Shown here: piece after piece, positions 9,346 to 19,879 of the stretch
Numbering within the stretch: position 1 is the stretch's first letter
How the letters are laid out: the number at the start of each line of letters is the position of its first letter
NCBI RefSeq assembly: GCF_964355755.1
Contig: NC_092672.1
Span: 19,714,501-19,778,500 of the forward strand
Length of the DNA stretch: 64,000 bases
DNA from: Antedon mediterranea
Taxonomy: Eukaryota > Echinodermata > Crinoidea > Comatulida > Antedonidae
Reading direction: 5' to 3'
Position numbers and translations under genes: made by a program
The notes under the pieces: model-generated
Told to the model about the DNA's origin: nothing
The model's database searches: none
The model's input: the letters and a program-made list of their open reading frames with translations, nothing else

Positions 9346-11080
9346 TCACTAGAGTGAACACTGCCTGGCTAGGTAGCTTCCGGTTTGTGGCCTACCTAGG
9401 CCTAGCTTTTGGATAACGTGTTAACATCAGATTCAAACCAAACCAGGTGCTAATTTTACAGAATCCCAACATAAATAAGATATAAATGACACTTAACCAC
9501 AAATTCTGTTTATAAAATAATTAAAACCGGATAATTTTGGAGCCCTTGAGAGAGCAAAATCCTAAATATCCACATGGTCCAAAACGCCCTCTGTTCCAAA
9601 TTACTGTGTGTTGGTTGTGTTAAAATGGGACATTTATTTTTATGAAAGAAGAACAAGTATAGTACATCTATCACCGATCGGCCAACGTACGGACGGACGG
9701 CGGTCGTCGTCTGTTTGTGTGAAATGGCCTCCGGCTAGGCCTAGCTAGCTTGCTAAAAAGGTAGGGTTACCGGCGTACCTACCGACAGTTTAATTTTAAA
9801 ATATGTGGTACGCCTATAGTACTTATAGGCCTACTTAGTAGTAGTACTGTATGATAATCCATACTGTGTACAAGCGTTAAATACGATGTACATGGCGTGA
9901 AAATGTGAAATAATGTGGTATAGCCTAGCTAGGTGACAGAAGGATATTTTCTCGATACGACAGTTTTCGCCGTGAAGCTGCTGTTTACCCACGTGTGTGT
10001 ATCGCGCAGTACCACTCTACAGTCTGAACTATGTTTGTTTACTAATACTAGGCTATAATAATGAACGATGTTTCGTTTTAAAATTGCGTTTAAATGAAAT
10101 ATTACGCTTATTTAGTACTACTGTATGGGATAATATGAATTGTTTAAATACTGTAAATGTCAAAATAATAGAATACAAATACGATATTATTTTTGTTCCA
10201 ACGGAAATCGAGACGGATCACTCCATTTGTAATTCATTCGCCCAGTGTGTTTATATCCACGTGTTTATGATCCGCGGATGGATACTCTCTCTGAACTGTA
10301 CTTTTATGTTTTGCTTTTAACCTTCAATTTAGTGAAGTTCAACTTTTATTAAATAAAGTCTTGCATATTTCCTAACCCTAAAATTTATTTTTATTTATAA
10401 CTAAAATAACATTTATTTAAATACTATCTAATTTATTATCGCGCATGACTAAAAAAAAACCAAAACAACAAGATCAGGCAAGCACATGTTATGCATGGAG
10501 GTATTATACCATGTGTTATGTGTCCTCCGATCCTCCTCCTCTCTGCTGATGACGATGTTCTGAACAACCTGTAACTTGACCCTCCACCAATCCTCTGCTG
10601 CAGGTTGTTACAATAGCTAATAATGGAGTTTGATGTACAGTTACGACAGTTTCAAACCTGGATATTTTTTGTTCAAATGAAACATACTGAGTACTGTATT
10701 AATTACTTATAAAAAATTAACTTCCAATTTTAGGCCTACTACTAATACTATTGCTATGGAAGGTAGTCATAATAACGGCCCGTCATCAATTCATTTTGTA
10801 CACTACTGCCTGGCCGGCGATGGTGAATGTACAGCAGTAGCCTAGGCTAGGCCTAGTTAATTAGACTTTTCGCGTCTAGCCTAGGCTTTGAGCAATTTTA
10901 AATGCTATTTTCTTTAGAAAAATTTGAATTTCAAGTATGTTTAATAATGATGATGATATTATTGTATTGGCGAAACAATCGTATCATTTCTATTTATTTG
11001 AACCTTTCGTAGCCTGCTTAGCCGTCGACGATGTACTTGTACACAGTTGAGTTTGGGGAATTCCCACACACAGTTGATCA
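9346..11080. other. No gene; interior between the inverted arms
   Basis: Follows the LINE 5' end and probably includes its 5' UTR plus the interior of the surrounding inverted-repeat element. Features seen: AGGCCTA tracts (9380-9420, 9735-9850, 10840-10890) and short frames such as 9997-10320 without recognisable protein. No exon or RNA gene was recognised. Confidence 0.45.
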
Positions 11081-11214
11081 CAACGTAGGCTACGAATGCT
11101 ACGCGTAGCCTACGCACTACGAATGCTACGCCACGCAACCGCTACGCACCCGCCACGCGTAGACTACGTTACCTACGCGTGGCAAATGTTGCAGTAGTTT
11201 TTATCTGTACTGTA
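11081..11214. repeat. Right arm of the large inverted repeat (CTACGCGTAG words)
   Basis: Inverted counterpart of 4954-5090. It ends CAAATGTTGCAGTAG..TTATCTGTACTGTA, the complement of the left arm's outer end, and contains repeated GCTACGCGTAGCCTACG and ACTACGAATGCTACG words. The outer ~45 bp match best; the word domain has drifted between the arms. Confidence 0.7.
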
Positions 11215-11880
11215 GCAATGATTTTCTATTGAAACTTGTTTTAATGATACTTGTATGATTGATATTATGTCTATTAACAACTTCTTGTGTTTTGTACTAC
11301 AATTCCAAAGGAAATCAGAGTTTTGTAAATGAATTGTAAGAATTCTAAAGTGAAATTCAATAGAATACTTGTGTATTGTGCTTCTATATTTAATAAGTGC
11401 ATAGACCGTGGACAAGTTTTTGTGATATCAAAGTCAGGTACTATTCATTGTGAATACTATAATAGAAATATACTCTAAAGAGTAGACAGTTGGTGCTATG
11501 AATTGATTGAATTCAGACAACTAGATCGTCAGTCCAGTTATTGTGAATTACCAGATTATTCCAGTTTATAATATGCAATAATAATGTAAGTTTGCAATGT
11601 AGATGTGAAGTACAGTAAGAAATACAGGATATTGCTAGTTTTTAGATCAATTTTATAAATTTGATTTATATTATTTTATAATTTTGATTATTATGAGTTT
11701 TAAGGAAGAAGGAAGCTGAAATGTTTGGATACAAGAGATAAAAGTTAGTGTTTATAATGTTTAAAGATTTAACATTAAATTTACATTTTGTGTTTATTTT
11801 TGGTCATGATTGACAGTTGTGTTAAATTCAGACAATGCTAGCTAATAGAAACAAGTGTTGTTAATGGCAGCATAGAAAAA
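11215..11880. other. No gene; diverged relative of 14370-14620
   Basis: Positions about 11300-11520 (AAGTGCATAGACCGTG, GACAGTTGGTGCTA) resemble 14375-14610 and so belong to the ancient duplication covering 12.4-15.05 kb. The rest up to the 45-bp array is AT-rich without recognisable features. Confidence 0.5.
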
Positions 11881-12415
11881 CAGAAAGCCTAAAGAGAAAA
11901 TGATCACCAGTATGTAGATTAACAACAGAAAGCCTAAAGAGAAAATGATCACCAGTATGTAGATTAACAACAGAAAGCCTAAAGAGAAAATGATCACCAG
12001 TATGTAGATTAACAACAGAAAGCCTAAATAGAAAATGATCACCAGTATGTAGATTAACAACAGAAAGCCTAAAGAGAAAATGATCACCAGTATGTAGATT
12101 AACAACAGAAAGCCTAAAGAGAAAATGATCACCAGTATGTAGATTAACAACAGAAAGCCTAAAGAGAAAATGATCACCAGTATGTAGATTAACAACAGAA
12201 AGTCTAAAGAGAAAATGATCACCAGTATGTAGATTAACAACAGAAAGCCTAAAGAGAAAATGATCACCAGTATGTAGATTAACAACAGAACGCCTAAAGA
12301 GAAAATGATCACTAGTATGTAGATTAACAACAGAAAGCCTAAAGAGAAAATGATCACCAGTATGTAGATTAACAACAGAAAGCCTAAAGAGAAAATGATC
12401 ACCAGTATGTAGATT
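11881..12415. repeat. 45-bp minisatellite, about 12 units
   Basis: The unit contains CAGAAAGCCTAAAGAGAAAA and ATCACCAGTATGTAGATT and repeats every 45 bp with very few substitutions. Because 45 is a multiple of three and the unit has no stop on the minus strand, an artificial 15-residue periodic frame stays open across it. It is not considered coding. Confidence 0.95.
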
Positions 12416-12712
12416 TAGGAGAACACTTTAATATAGTTTAACTCTATTCCCTTTACATAACATGTTTGATAGCCTGATAATTTTAGTAGACTTCTTAGTC
12501 AATGTAGAGATGTTATCTTTTAAGCTGCTTGATCGGTTCTGTAGGTCTGTCAATCTTTTAAACATTTAACATGTTAGATCTGATCAATTGATTTCTGTAG
12601 GTCTGTCAAGTGTCAGTCTTTTAAACAAATAACAGGTTAGATCTGATATCAATTGATTTCTGTAGGTCTGTTAGTCTTTAAAACATTTCATTTTATTTTC
12701 AATTTCATTTAA

Positions 12713-12862
12713 TTTTTACCCATGAATATAAATTATAAACATTGTAACAATACATACAAATTATAATAATTATATCAAGGGAGGGGCTAAAAATTAGTTA
12801 AAACTAATCAAGTTTAGCCCCTAAACATTGAAATATAAATAATTATATAAATAAATTAGGGT
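12713..12862 (-). mobile_element. 5'-truncated LINE copy (3' UTR only)
   Basis: About 150 bp nearly matching the 3' UTR of the complete LINE (5270-5417), including the stem-loop and the TTTACCCAT..AATATAAATTATAAACATTG end, with the tail on the left. It lies inside duplication unit 1; at the corresponding place in unit 2 (about 14050-14075) the sequence runs through without it. It is therefore a separate insertion, later than the duplication. Confidence 0.85.
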
Positions 12863-13378
12863 TATATCTAGTATACCAATTTATTCCTGTAGGTCTGTCA
12901 GTCTTTTAAACAGGTAACAGGTTAGATCTAGTATACCAACAGACCTACAGAAATTGGTATACTAGATCTAATGTGTTAAATGTTTTATTATTTTTTTCTG
13001 TCTAAACTTGCAGTCCTGTAGTTACCATACTGAAAATTTTCCTAAAATGCAAACCATTGTTAATTTTATATAAAATTATTCTTGAATTGAATTGAATTGA
13101 ATTAAATTAAAATACTATTTATTTTTGTTTTGCCTAAAATAGCAATTAAAAAAATTGAGCTTGTTTCCCTCTAGTGCATTGTAGTTCATATTAAAGCAAG
13201 AAATACTACCCTCACTATTATCAGATCAATTTATTTACAAATTTGTAATTTACAGTGTAAAGTAGTATGGAAGGCTTCAATGGGCAGGTTTGAAAATAAA
13301 CACTGAAATACTGTTTGGAACAGAGTGCAAACCATTTTTGTAAATGTAAAAATGACACAATTGTGGGAAGGGGGTTAA

Positions 13379-13744
13379 AGGCCCATTTACACTATAGGGC
13401 AATAACAATTTACAATAAAAAGATAAATATGCATTTTTATTTTCAAAAAGAAAAGAATTTAAAAAAGTTTTCATCCTAGAACTGGATTATCATCTATGCT
13501 GCCTCTAATGAAAACAATATTTCCACACGTCCAATCAAATGACGTCATGATTTAATAGTAAGAGCAATAACATCGGGACAATACAATAATTTTATTGTTT
13601 TTATTGATTATGATGTAATTTGATTAGATTTAAAAAAAATACTTTTTTTATCAGATACAGCATAAATTATTATCCTATAGTTCTAGAACGAAAACTAATG
13701 TATCTATTTATCGTCGATCTTTATCGCCCTAGTGTAAATGGGCC
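13379..13744. mobile_element. TTAA-flanked MITE (366 bp)
   Basis: Ends AGGCCCATTTACACTA..GGGC and its complement, with TTAA directly outside at 13375-13378 and 13745-13748. The arms stay partly inverted inward (TTTTCATCCTAGAACT against a diverged complement). The paralogous site in duplication unit 2 (about 14858-14868) has a single TTAA between the same flanks, which is the empty site. TTAA targets are used by piggyBac and Kolobok families; which one is not decided. Confidence 0.88.
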
Positions 13745-13950
13745 TTAAGAGTATAGGAGGGGCATGTGCTTTCACCCCTAATTAGGAATGTCAGAGCCTA
13801 AAATCTGGGCAGTCTCTAGGCTTTCTTGTTTTTTTTACCTAGTCACCATGCATTTACGAAGCCAATTATAATTTGAAAGGAAATTCTAAATAATTGACCG
13901 AAAAGTATGAGTCAAATGTAAACTTGTCATATTAAACATTTTTTGAACGG

Positions 13951-15050
13951 CAACCTGATAAGTTTAGTAGACTTCTTAGTCAGTTTAAAGAATGCATGGC
14001 CTACTGTATTTTTTAAGCTGCTTGGTCGGTTCTATAGGTCTGTCAGTCTTTGAAACATTTAACATTTTAGATTTAATATACCAATGTATTCCTGTAAGTC
14101 TGTCAGTCTTTTAAACATGTAACAGGTTAGATCTAGTATACCAACAGACCTACAGAAATCAATTGGTATACTAGATCTAATGTGTTAATTAAATGTTTTA
14201 TTATTTTTTCTGTCTTAAATTTCAGTCCTGTAGTTACCATACTGAGAATTTTTCTCAAATGTGTAGTAATTAGATTAAAATACTTTTTTTTTGTTGCCTA
14301 AAATAGCAATTATTTGCTAATAAAAACTGAGCTGAGCTCTAGTACTTTTTAGGGGTTTCATAGAAATTTAATAACAAAATTCTAAAGGAAATTCCACAGA
14401 GTATTGTGAATTGTACATCAACAAAAAGAAGTGCATAGACCGTGCAAAAGCTATTGTGACATCATAGCTAAAGTCAATAAGCATATTATGTGAATCATAG
14501 AGATATTATAGTTCACTATAATATCTCTATGTGTGAATGAACACTAAATATGAAAATAGACTGTAAGGAGTGGTAGGCAGTTGGTGCTACAAATTGGTTG
14601 AATTGGTAAAGTCAGTATTATAAGTTATTAAGATTTCAAGTCCAAGTTGAGTCCATAATTTGTAAGTTTGCATTGTAGTTCATATTAAAGCAAGAAATAC
14701 TACCCTAACTATTATCAGATCAATTTATTTACAAATTTGTAATTTACAGTGTACAGTAGTATAGAAGGCTGCAATGAGCAGGTTTGAAAATAAACACTGG
14801 AATACTGGATTTGAGTGCAAACAATTTTTGTAAATGTAAAAATTATACAATTGTGGGGAGGTGTTAAGATTATGGGAGGAATGTCAGAGCCTAAAATTTG
14901 GGCAGTCTCTAGGCTTTATTGTTTTTTAACCTAGTCACCATGCATACAGATTTACGAAGCCAATTATAATTTGAAAGCAAATTCTATATAATTGACCAAA
15001 AAGTATGAAATTTAAAATTGTCATAATAAACAATTTTTGAATGGCAACCG
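13951..15050. repeat. Tandem segmental duplication, unit 2
   Basis: Second copy of the unit at 12460-13950, without the MITE and the LINE fragment, but with an additional segment (14375-14610) that resembles 11300-11520. It contains a local inverted repeat at about 14498-14532 (ATAGAGATATTATAGT and its complement). No coding content was recognised. Confidence 0.8.
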
Positions 15051-15913
15051 ATTTCTCTTTTGTTGGGGCAGCCCACTTTTATTGCACATATTATGATAAA
15101 CAATATGATAAAAGTTATATCTATCTATCAATGGATATTTATGTGATACAGTAGTACACATCCTGAGGTTATAAGAGTATAGAAAATATTGTGATATTGT
15201 GTTAAAATCTAAATATGATAAAACAATTATACAGTGAAAATTTATATTACAGAGCTAAAACGATATAAAGAACATTCAGTATTATAAATTTAGATTCAAT
15301 ATAATAATAATAATAATAATAATGATAAGATGTTTTGTTTAATTCTTTGATAAAATTGTATAGTTTTAAATTGATAAAGAAAGACATTTTGAACATAATG
15401 CTTTCAAGATTTACATGAATTATATGATAAAATAACAAACTAATATACATTGAAAAACTAAACCCAAACCGAAGTATGGACATACGCCCTCGTTGCTAGC
15501 CAGGTTTATTAGCTAGCACCAGTTGTGTCTCGGTCATCCCGGACACGAACTTTGAATCCTCTGAATAAAATCAGTACTAGTAAAATGTTTGGAATAATAG
15601 TGCAATTTCCGGACAGATTCCATAATTCCCAAAATTTTTCAGCATTAGCCTGAACCATGTAGGTGGGCTAATTTAAATTTACCAGTAGATCATTACCAAA
15701 ACTAGCCCTTGATCCCCACAATGGCTCTCTGTATTAAACTACAAAATGATATCTTAAACCAGTCCATTGACAATGAAAAGACAAATCGGATAAACTTAAA
15801 GACACTATATATAGACCTAGATTGTTTGTAAAAATAAATAATATTACTATACAGACCTATTGCGAAAAAAAAAATTGATTCTAATAATTTTAGCGGCCTG
15901 TTTTAAATCCCAA
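15051..15913. other. No gene seen
   Basis: AT-rich, with a short TAA microsatellite (about 15301-15322). Positions about 15700-15800 (CCCTTGATCCCCACAATGGC) resemble 17835-17935, a shared dispersed or duplicated segment. No protein-coding exon was recognised. Confidence 0.5.
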
Positions 15914-16168
15914 CATGCATCGCGTGCGGATTGATATTTCATATTGTGAGGTGATGATTGGTCACATGCATCGCGTGCGGATTGGTATTTCATATTGTGA
16001 GGTGATGATTGGTCACATGCATCGCGTGCGGATTGATATTTCATATTGTGAGGTGATGATTGGTCACATGCATCGCGTGCGGATTGGTATTTCATATTGT
16101 GAGGTGATGATTGGTCACATGCATCGCGTGCGGATTGATATTTCATATTGTGAGGTGATGATTGGTCA
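15914..16168. repeat. 51-bp minisatellite, exactly 5 units, alternating variants
   Basis: The unit begins CATGCATCGCGTGCGGATTG. The following base alternates A, G, A, G, A along the array, so the array behaves as a 102-bp dimer repeated 2.5 times. Units are otherwise almost identical. Both strands remain open because 51 is a multiple of three; not considered coding. Confidence 0.95.
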
Positions 16169-17156
16169 CATGAAAAGGTAAACAAATAAAAGAACCATAA
16201 CTTTTCAGCTAAAATACCTGGTCTTGCTTACAAAACTAAGCTCAACTAAGCTAGATCTAGAAACATCTAGAACTTTCAAAGCTACTTAGGGAGTGCATTA
16301 ATTTTCTCTTTTATCATAATTAACCATAAAATGCACATTTAATGTTTTTAAAGTTATATATTATTTTTACAAAACGGCAACAATTGCAGATCTAGTGTCT
16401 TTAACCAATATTAAAACTGATGTTTTAATTTCTTCAATTAAGTCGTAGATTGTATACCTTCCAAAACTCATAAGCGTCGGACGAATCCTTTTTTGTTAGG
16501 TTGTTTTCTGACTTAGTGTATTTATTATTATCAAGCTAAGTAAGAATGCAGTGGCACACCCTCCGCATCTCATTCGTAACGATTCTTACAAAGGACAGTG
16601 CTAAACAACCGCCATACAACCACCCCTATTGTATAGCTGACAGTCAGTAAGCATAAATAAAAGTGTATATACGTAAAAAATGAAACGCCGTGCTTAACTA
16701 CATATCATCATCATAGAGGATATGTATAATATAGTACACTAACTGTGGTAACTGTGTACTGTAGTATACATTATAGCAACCTATTTTTTTTCAAGGCCAT
16801 CCACCCAACTGTATCAATACCGAGGCTATTTATATATTTAATTTTTTCAACAAATTTATGTAAATAAATATTGAGCTATAATAAGCATTACATTTTGCGC
16901 TTTTTTCGGGGCTTCCCCTAGATGTACGTTTGCAATGAACTTGAACGCAACGCAATAAAAACTAAATACTGAGTGAATGAAATCGGCAACAAAATGTTAT
17001 AGGCCTATCGTCCTGCAATTAGTCATGTGTGTTTATTGGAGGGGAAAAGTATGATCGTTTTGCTCATTGGTAGCATGCTACTGTACATATGAGAGTGTCT
17101 TTTCCTTAAAATTAGAGGTGCCATTTATCATGAATTTTATGTGCGAGAGTACCATT
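16169..17156. other. No gene seen
   Basis: AT-rich spacer with unclassified moderately GC-rich patches. Positions about 16425-16470 (GTCGTAGATTGTATACCTTC) resemble 17960-18000 and 54120-54155, consistent with dispersed pieces of the duplicated locus. No exon, RNA gene or element end was identified. Confidence 0.45.
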
Positions 17157-19007
17157 TCCAGCCATCTTGGGCGTCATTTAACAAAGTTCGCTTTGCCATA
17201 AGTCCTGTCGATGGCCTTGGACAAGCACCTTGAAGCGCCCTGTTGTGACGCTTTTACTTTTAATTGCTTTTAATAGGCCTATGGGGAAAATGTCACCATT
17301 TAGTAGGCTAGTACCTCAACCCATCCACAACCAAGGTTGGACTGAGTTGATGTGAATCTTTACAGTTGCGCCCCCTTCCCCTCTTTCACAAAATCCTGGA
17401 TCCGCCCCCTGGAATGCATTAATTTATTTATTAATAGTAAAAGCCAAAGTTGTTTTTTGAAATGCTTATTGTCTGATTCAGCAGCCAGTTATCTAATGTA
17501 TACGTTTTAGTTTTACTTAATTGTTTACAGGTATAATAACCATTTTGACATACTGTATATCATAGGTACATACAGCACAACTTCGTTATAGTTTGTTTGT
17601 ATTAATAATTCAAATGATCATTAGCTTTGATTTTGCCTGTGAACATTCAGTTGGTTAGATTTTGTCTTGTCTCTGATCATTAACTACTAATGCCTTGTTT
17701 GATAATGGATTTATTCAATACCTAATTACATAGAGTAAGAACATTACTGTTATCATCTTTTTTTATTTTATAATTGCATTATATTTGGTTTTATAGTCCA
17801 ACCTCTTTCAAGAGCGTTATTCAACTAACTAACCCTTGATCCTCACAGTGCCTCTCTGTATTAAACTACAAAATGATAAAATATCATCTCAAACCAATCT
17901 ATTGAAAATGTAAAAACAAATGTGATAAACTCAACTAATGTTAAACTGAGGATGCAATTTCTTGACTTAAGTTGTAGATTATATACCTTTCAAGCCATGT
18001 ATCATAATGACATGATTTTAATCAAACATTTTTATTTATTAATACTTTGTATGAACCTCATCTTATTCAGTGTTCAAGTATTTTTAATAATTCTAAGTAA
18101 AAACACATTGTATTTTCACAAGACCTTAACCAATCATTGTTTTTACTTAAGGTACCTTGATACACTATTATTGCTTTACCTAAAATGGTAATTCATGTTG
18201 GTTTGTAGTTCTAATCAACTACAGTATATGATAAAACAAAGACTTTACCTAAAATGGTAATTCATGTTGGTTTGTAGTTCTAATCAACTATATGATAAAA
18301 CAAAGACAACACTATGGTGTAAATTTTACAGAATATATTGAATTGCCCTGGTTATCAGATAAAAGTGTTGGTCTTTTGTACAACAATTTGCATTCAACTA
18401 TTGATAGAGAAGCATTATATATTTTAGATTTTTTTATTTCAGCATTACTCCATAGTATGACTAGAAATATTATAATGTTATTTGATAGAGGAGGCATTGG
18501 TTGAGGAAATTGTTGATAGATGAGATATTGGATTGTATAATTATTTACTCTATTTCAACATCATGTTCAATTCTTGTAGTGTATTTCCATTTGTCACTTT
18601 AAAAATTAGAGGGAGGGGTGCTTTTTTAGGAAAAGGGTGATTTAAAGCCACAACAGTCTGTAGATGATTCTAATGATATCCACCTTGTTGTCATGAGCTG
18701 TTATCATCTATTATATCTACCATTAATATTCACAACAGTCTATAGATGATTCTAATGATATCCACCTTGTTGTGATGAGCTGTTATCATCTATTATATCT
18801 ACCATTAATATTCACAACAGTCTGTAGATGATTCTAATGATATCCACCTTGTTGTGATGAGCTGTTATCATCTATTATATCTACCATTAATATTCACAAC
18901 AGTCTGTAGATGATTCTAATGATATCCACCTTGTTGTGATGAGCTGTTATCATCTATTATATCTAGCATTAATATTCACAACAGTCTATAGATGATTCTA
19001 ATGATAT
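17157..19007. repeat. Partial upstream copy of the ankyrin locus (U1)
   Basis: Runs from CCATCTTGGGCGTCATTTAAC, repeated at 19008, through segments found upstream of ankyrin exon 1 in copy A (30170-30960) and copy B (about 54160-56460), e.g. ATTGAATTGCCCTGGTTATC at about 18338 and 30712. It carries its own minisatellite (82 bp) but no ankyrin exon. A 67-bp local duplication lies at about 18170-18305. The next unit starts at 19008 and is interrupted by the two DIRS elements. Confidence 0.8.
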
Positions 19008-19011
19008 CCAC
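18649..19011. repeat. 82-bp minisatellite, ~4.4 units
   Basis: Units start CACAACAGTCTGTAGATGAT at 18649, 18731, 18813, 18895 and 18977 (last partial). The first half of the unit resembles the 81/82/99-bp units upstream of the ankyrin genes (AAAGCCACAATCTACAGATG), so the arrays probably share an ancestor. Confidence 0.9.
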
Positions 19012-19324
19012 CATCTAGGGCGTCATTTAACGTTTTAAGTTCGCTTCGCCACAGGTCCTGTCGACAGCTAACTTGCGCGAAGCGCCCTGTTGTGACGGAA
19101 AATTGGGAAAATGTCACCCTTTAGTAGGCTAGTACCCCAACTCATCCCCAACCAAGGTAGGGCTGAGTTGGTGTGAACTCTTTAGAGTTGCGACCTCCCC
19201 ACCCCCCTTTCACAAAATCCTCAATCCCCCCTGGAATGCATTAATTTATTTATTAATAGTAAAAGCCCAAGTTGTTTTCGAAATGCTTATTGGCTGATTC
19301 AGCAGCTGGTTGTCTATATCGTGC

Positions 19325-19483
19325 CTAGCTTACCTGTATAAACCGACAATAGCCCGTGCTCTCCAGAGGGAGGGCTTAGATACGAAAGTGAAAAGTTCCT
19401 GGAACACCCCTGTATTATAATGGACCCGTCCGCAACCACGCCCTCATGTGGGAACGTACCAACGTACCACCGTCATCATTTTC
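19325..19483 (+). repeat. Left inverted terminal repeat of DIRS element 1
   Basis: 159 bp, from CTAGCTTACCTGTATAAACC to CGTCATCATTTTC, complementary to 24541-24699 with no mismatch that I can see. The outermost 13 bp of the element are not part of the repeat; they are represented in the internal complementary region. Confidence 0.93.
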
Positions 19484-19879
19484 TTTCGTAACGTGAGAAC
19501 GTTACGACGTGTGAGAAAAGATACGCTGAGTGTTAGCCTTGTGTACGTTGTACATGCTATACTAGCCTACTTACGAACACCTTATAGAACGCCGGTTGCG
19601 GTACAGCTTGTGATAGTTTGATACTGTATATCGTTTTTTGCTTTGGATCCGTTTCAAATCGGGGTCTTCCTTATTTCGGGTAGAAATAAGAAAGATTAAA
19701 ACAAGGAAAATACCAGTTTTCATTGGATTTCAGGCCGCTCAACGGCCACGCTACTAAACACAAAGGAAAGGAATTTTGCTTTGTCACCTGGACTGAGGCG
19801 TGGACGCACTGTTGCGTGAGGCAACAACAAAGGTTGTATTGTTCCTTATCTTGCTAGGTTGCGTGCTGTGTCCGCCGAT

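Larger units (their letters stand above)
12460..13950. repeat. Tandem segmental duplication, unit 1
   Basis: Matches 13951-15050 in order: CTGATAATTTTAGTAGACTT at the start, TAGATCTAGTATACCAAC in a short inverted motif, CAGTCCTGTAGTTACCATAC, TTCATATTAAAGCAAGAAAT, and GTCAGAGCCTAAAATCTGGG near the end. This copy is longer because it carries a LINE 3' fragment (12713-12862) and a TTAA-flanked MITE (13379-13744) that unit 2 lacks. No coding content was recognised. Confidence 0.85.

Noticed and set aside
9997-10320. 107-codon plus-strand frame
   Set aside because: No recognisable domain, starts at a non-ATG codon, sits inside repeat-derived sequence.
11842-12402. 186-codon minus-strand frame of 15-residue hydrophobic repeats
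   Set aside because: It is the translation of the 45-bp minisatellite; the period is divisible by three, so one stop-free unit gives a long frame automatically.
15847-16185. Frames on both strands over the 51-bp array
   Set aside because: By-product of a stop-free 51-bp unit; open on both strands, no start context or splice signals.
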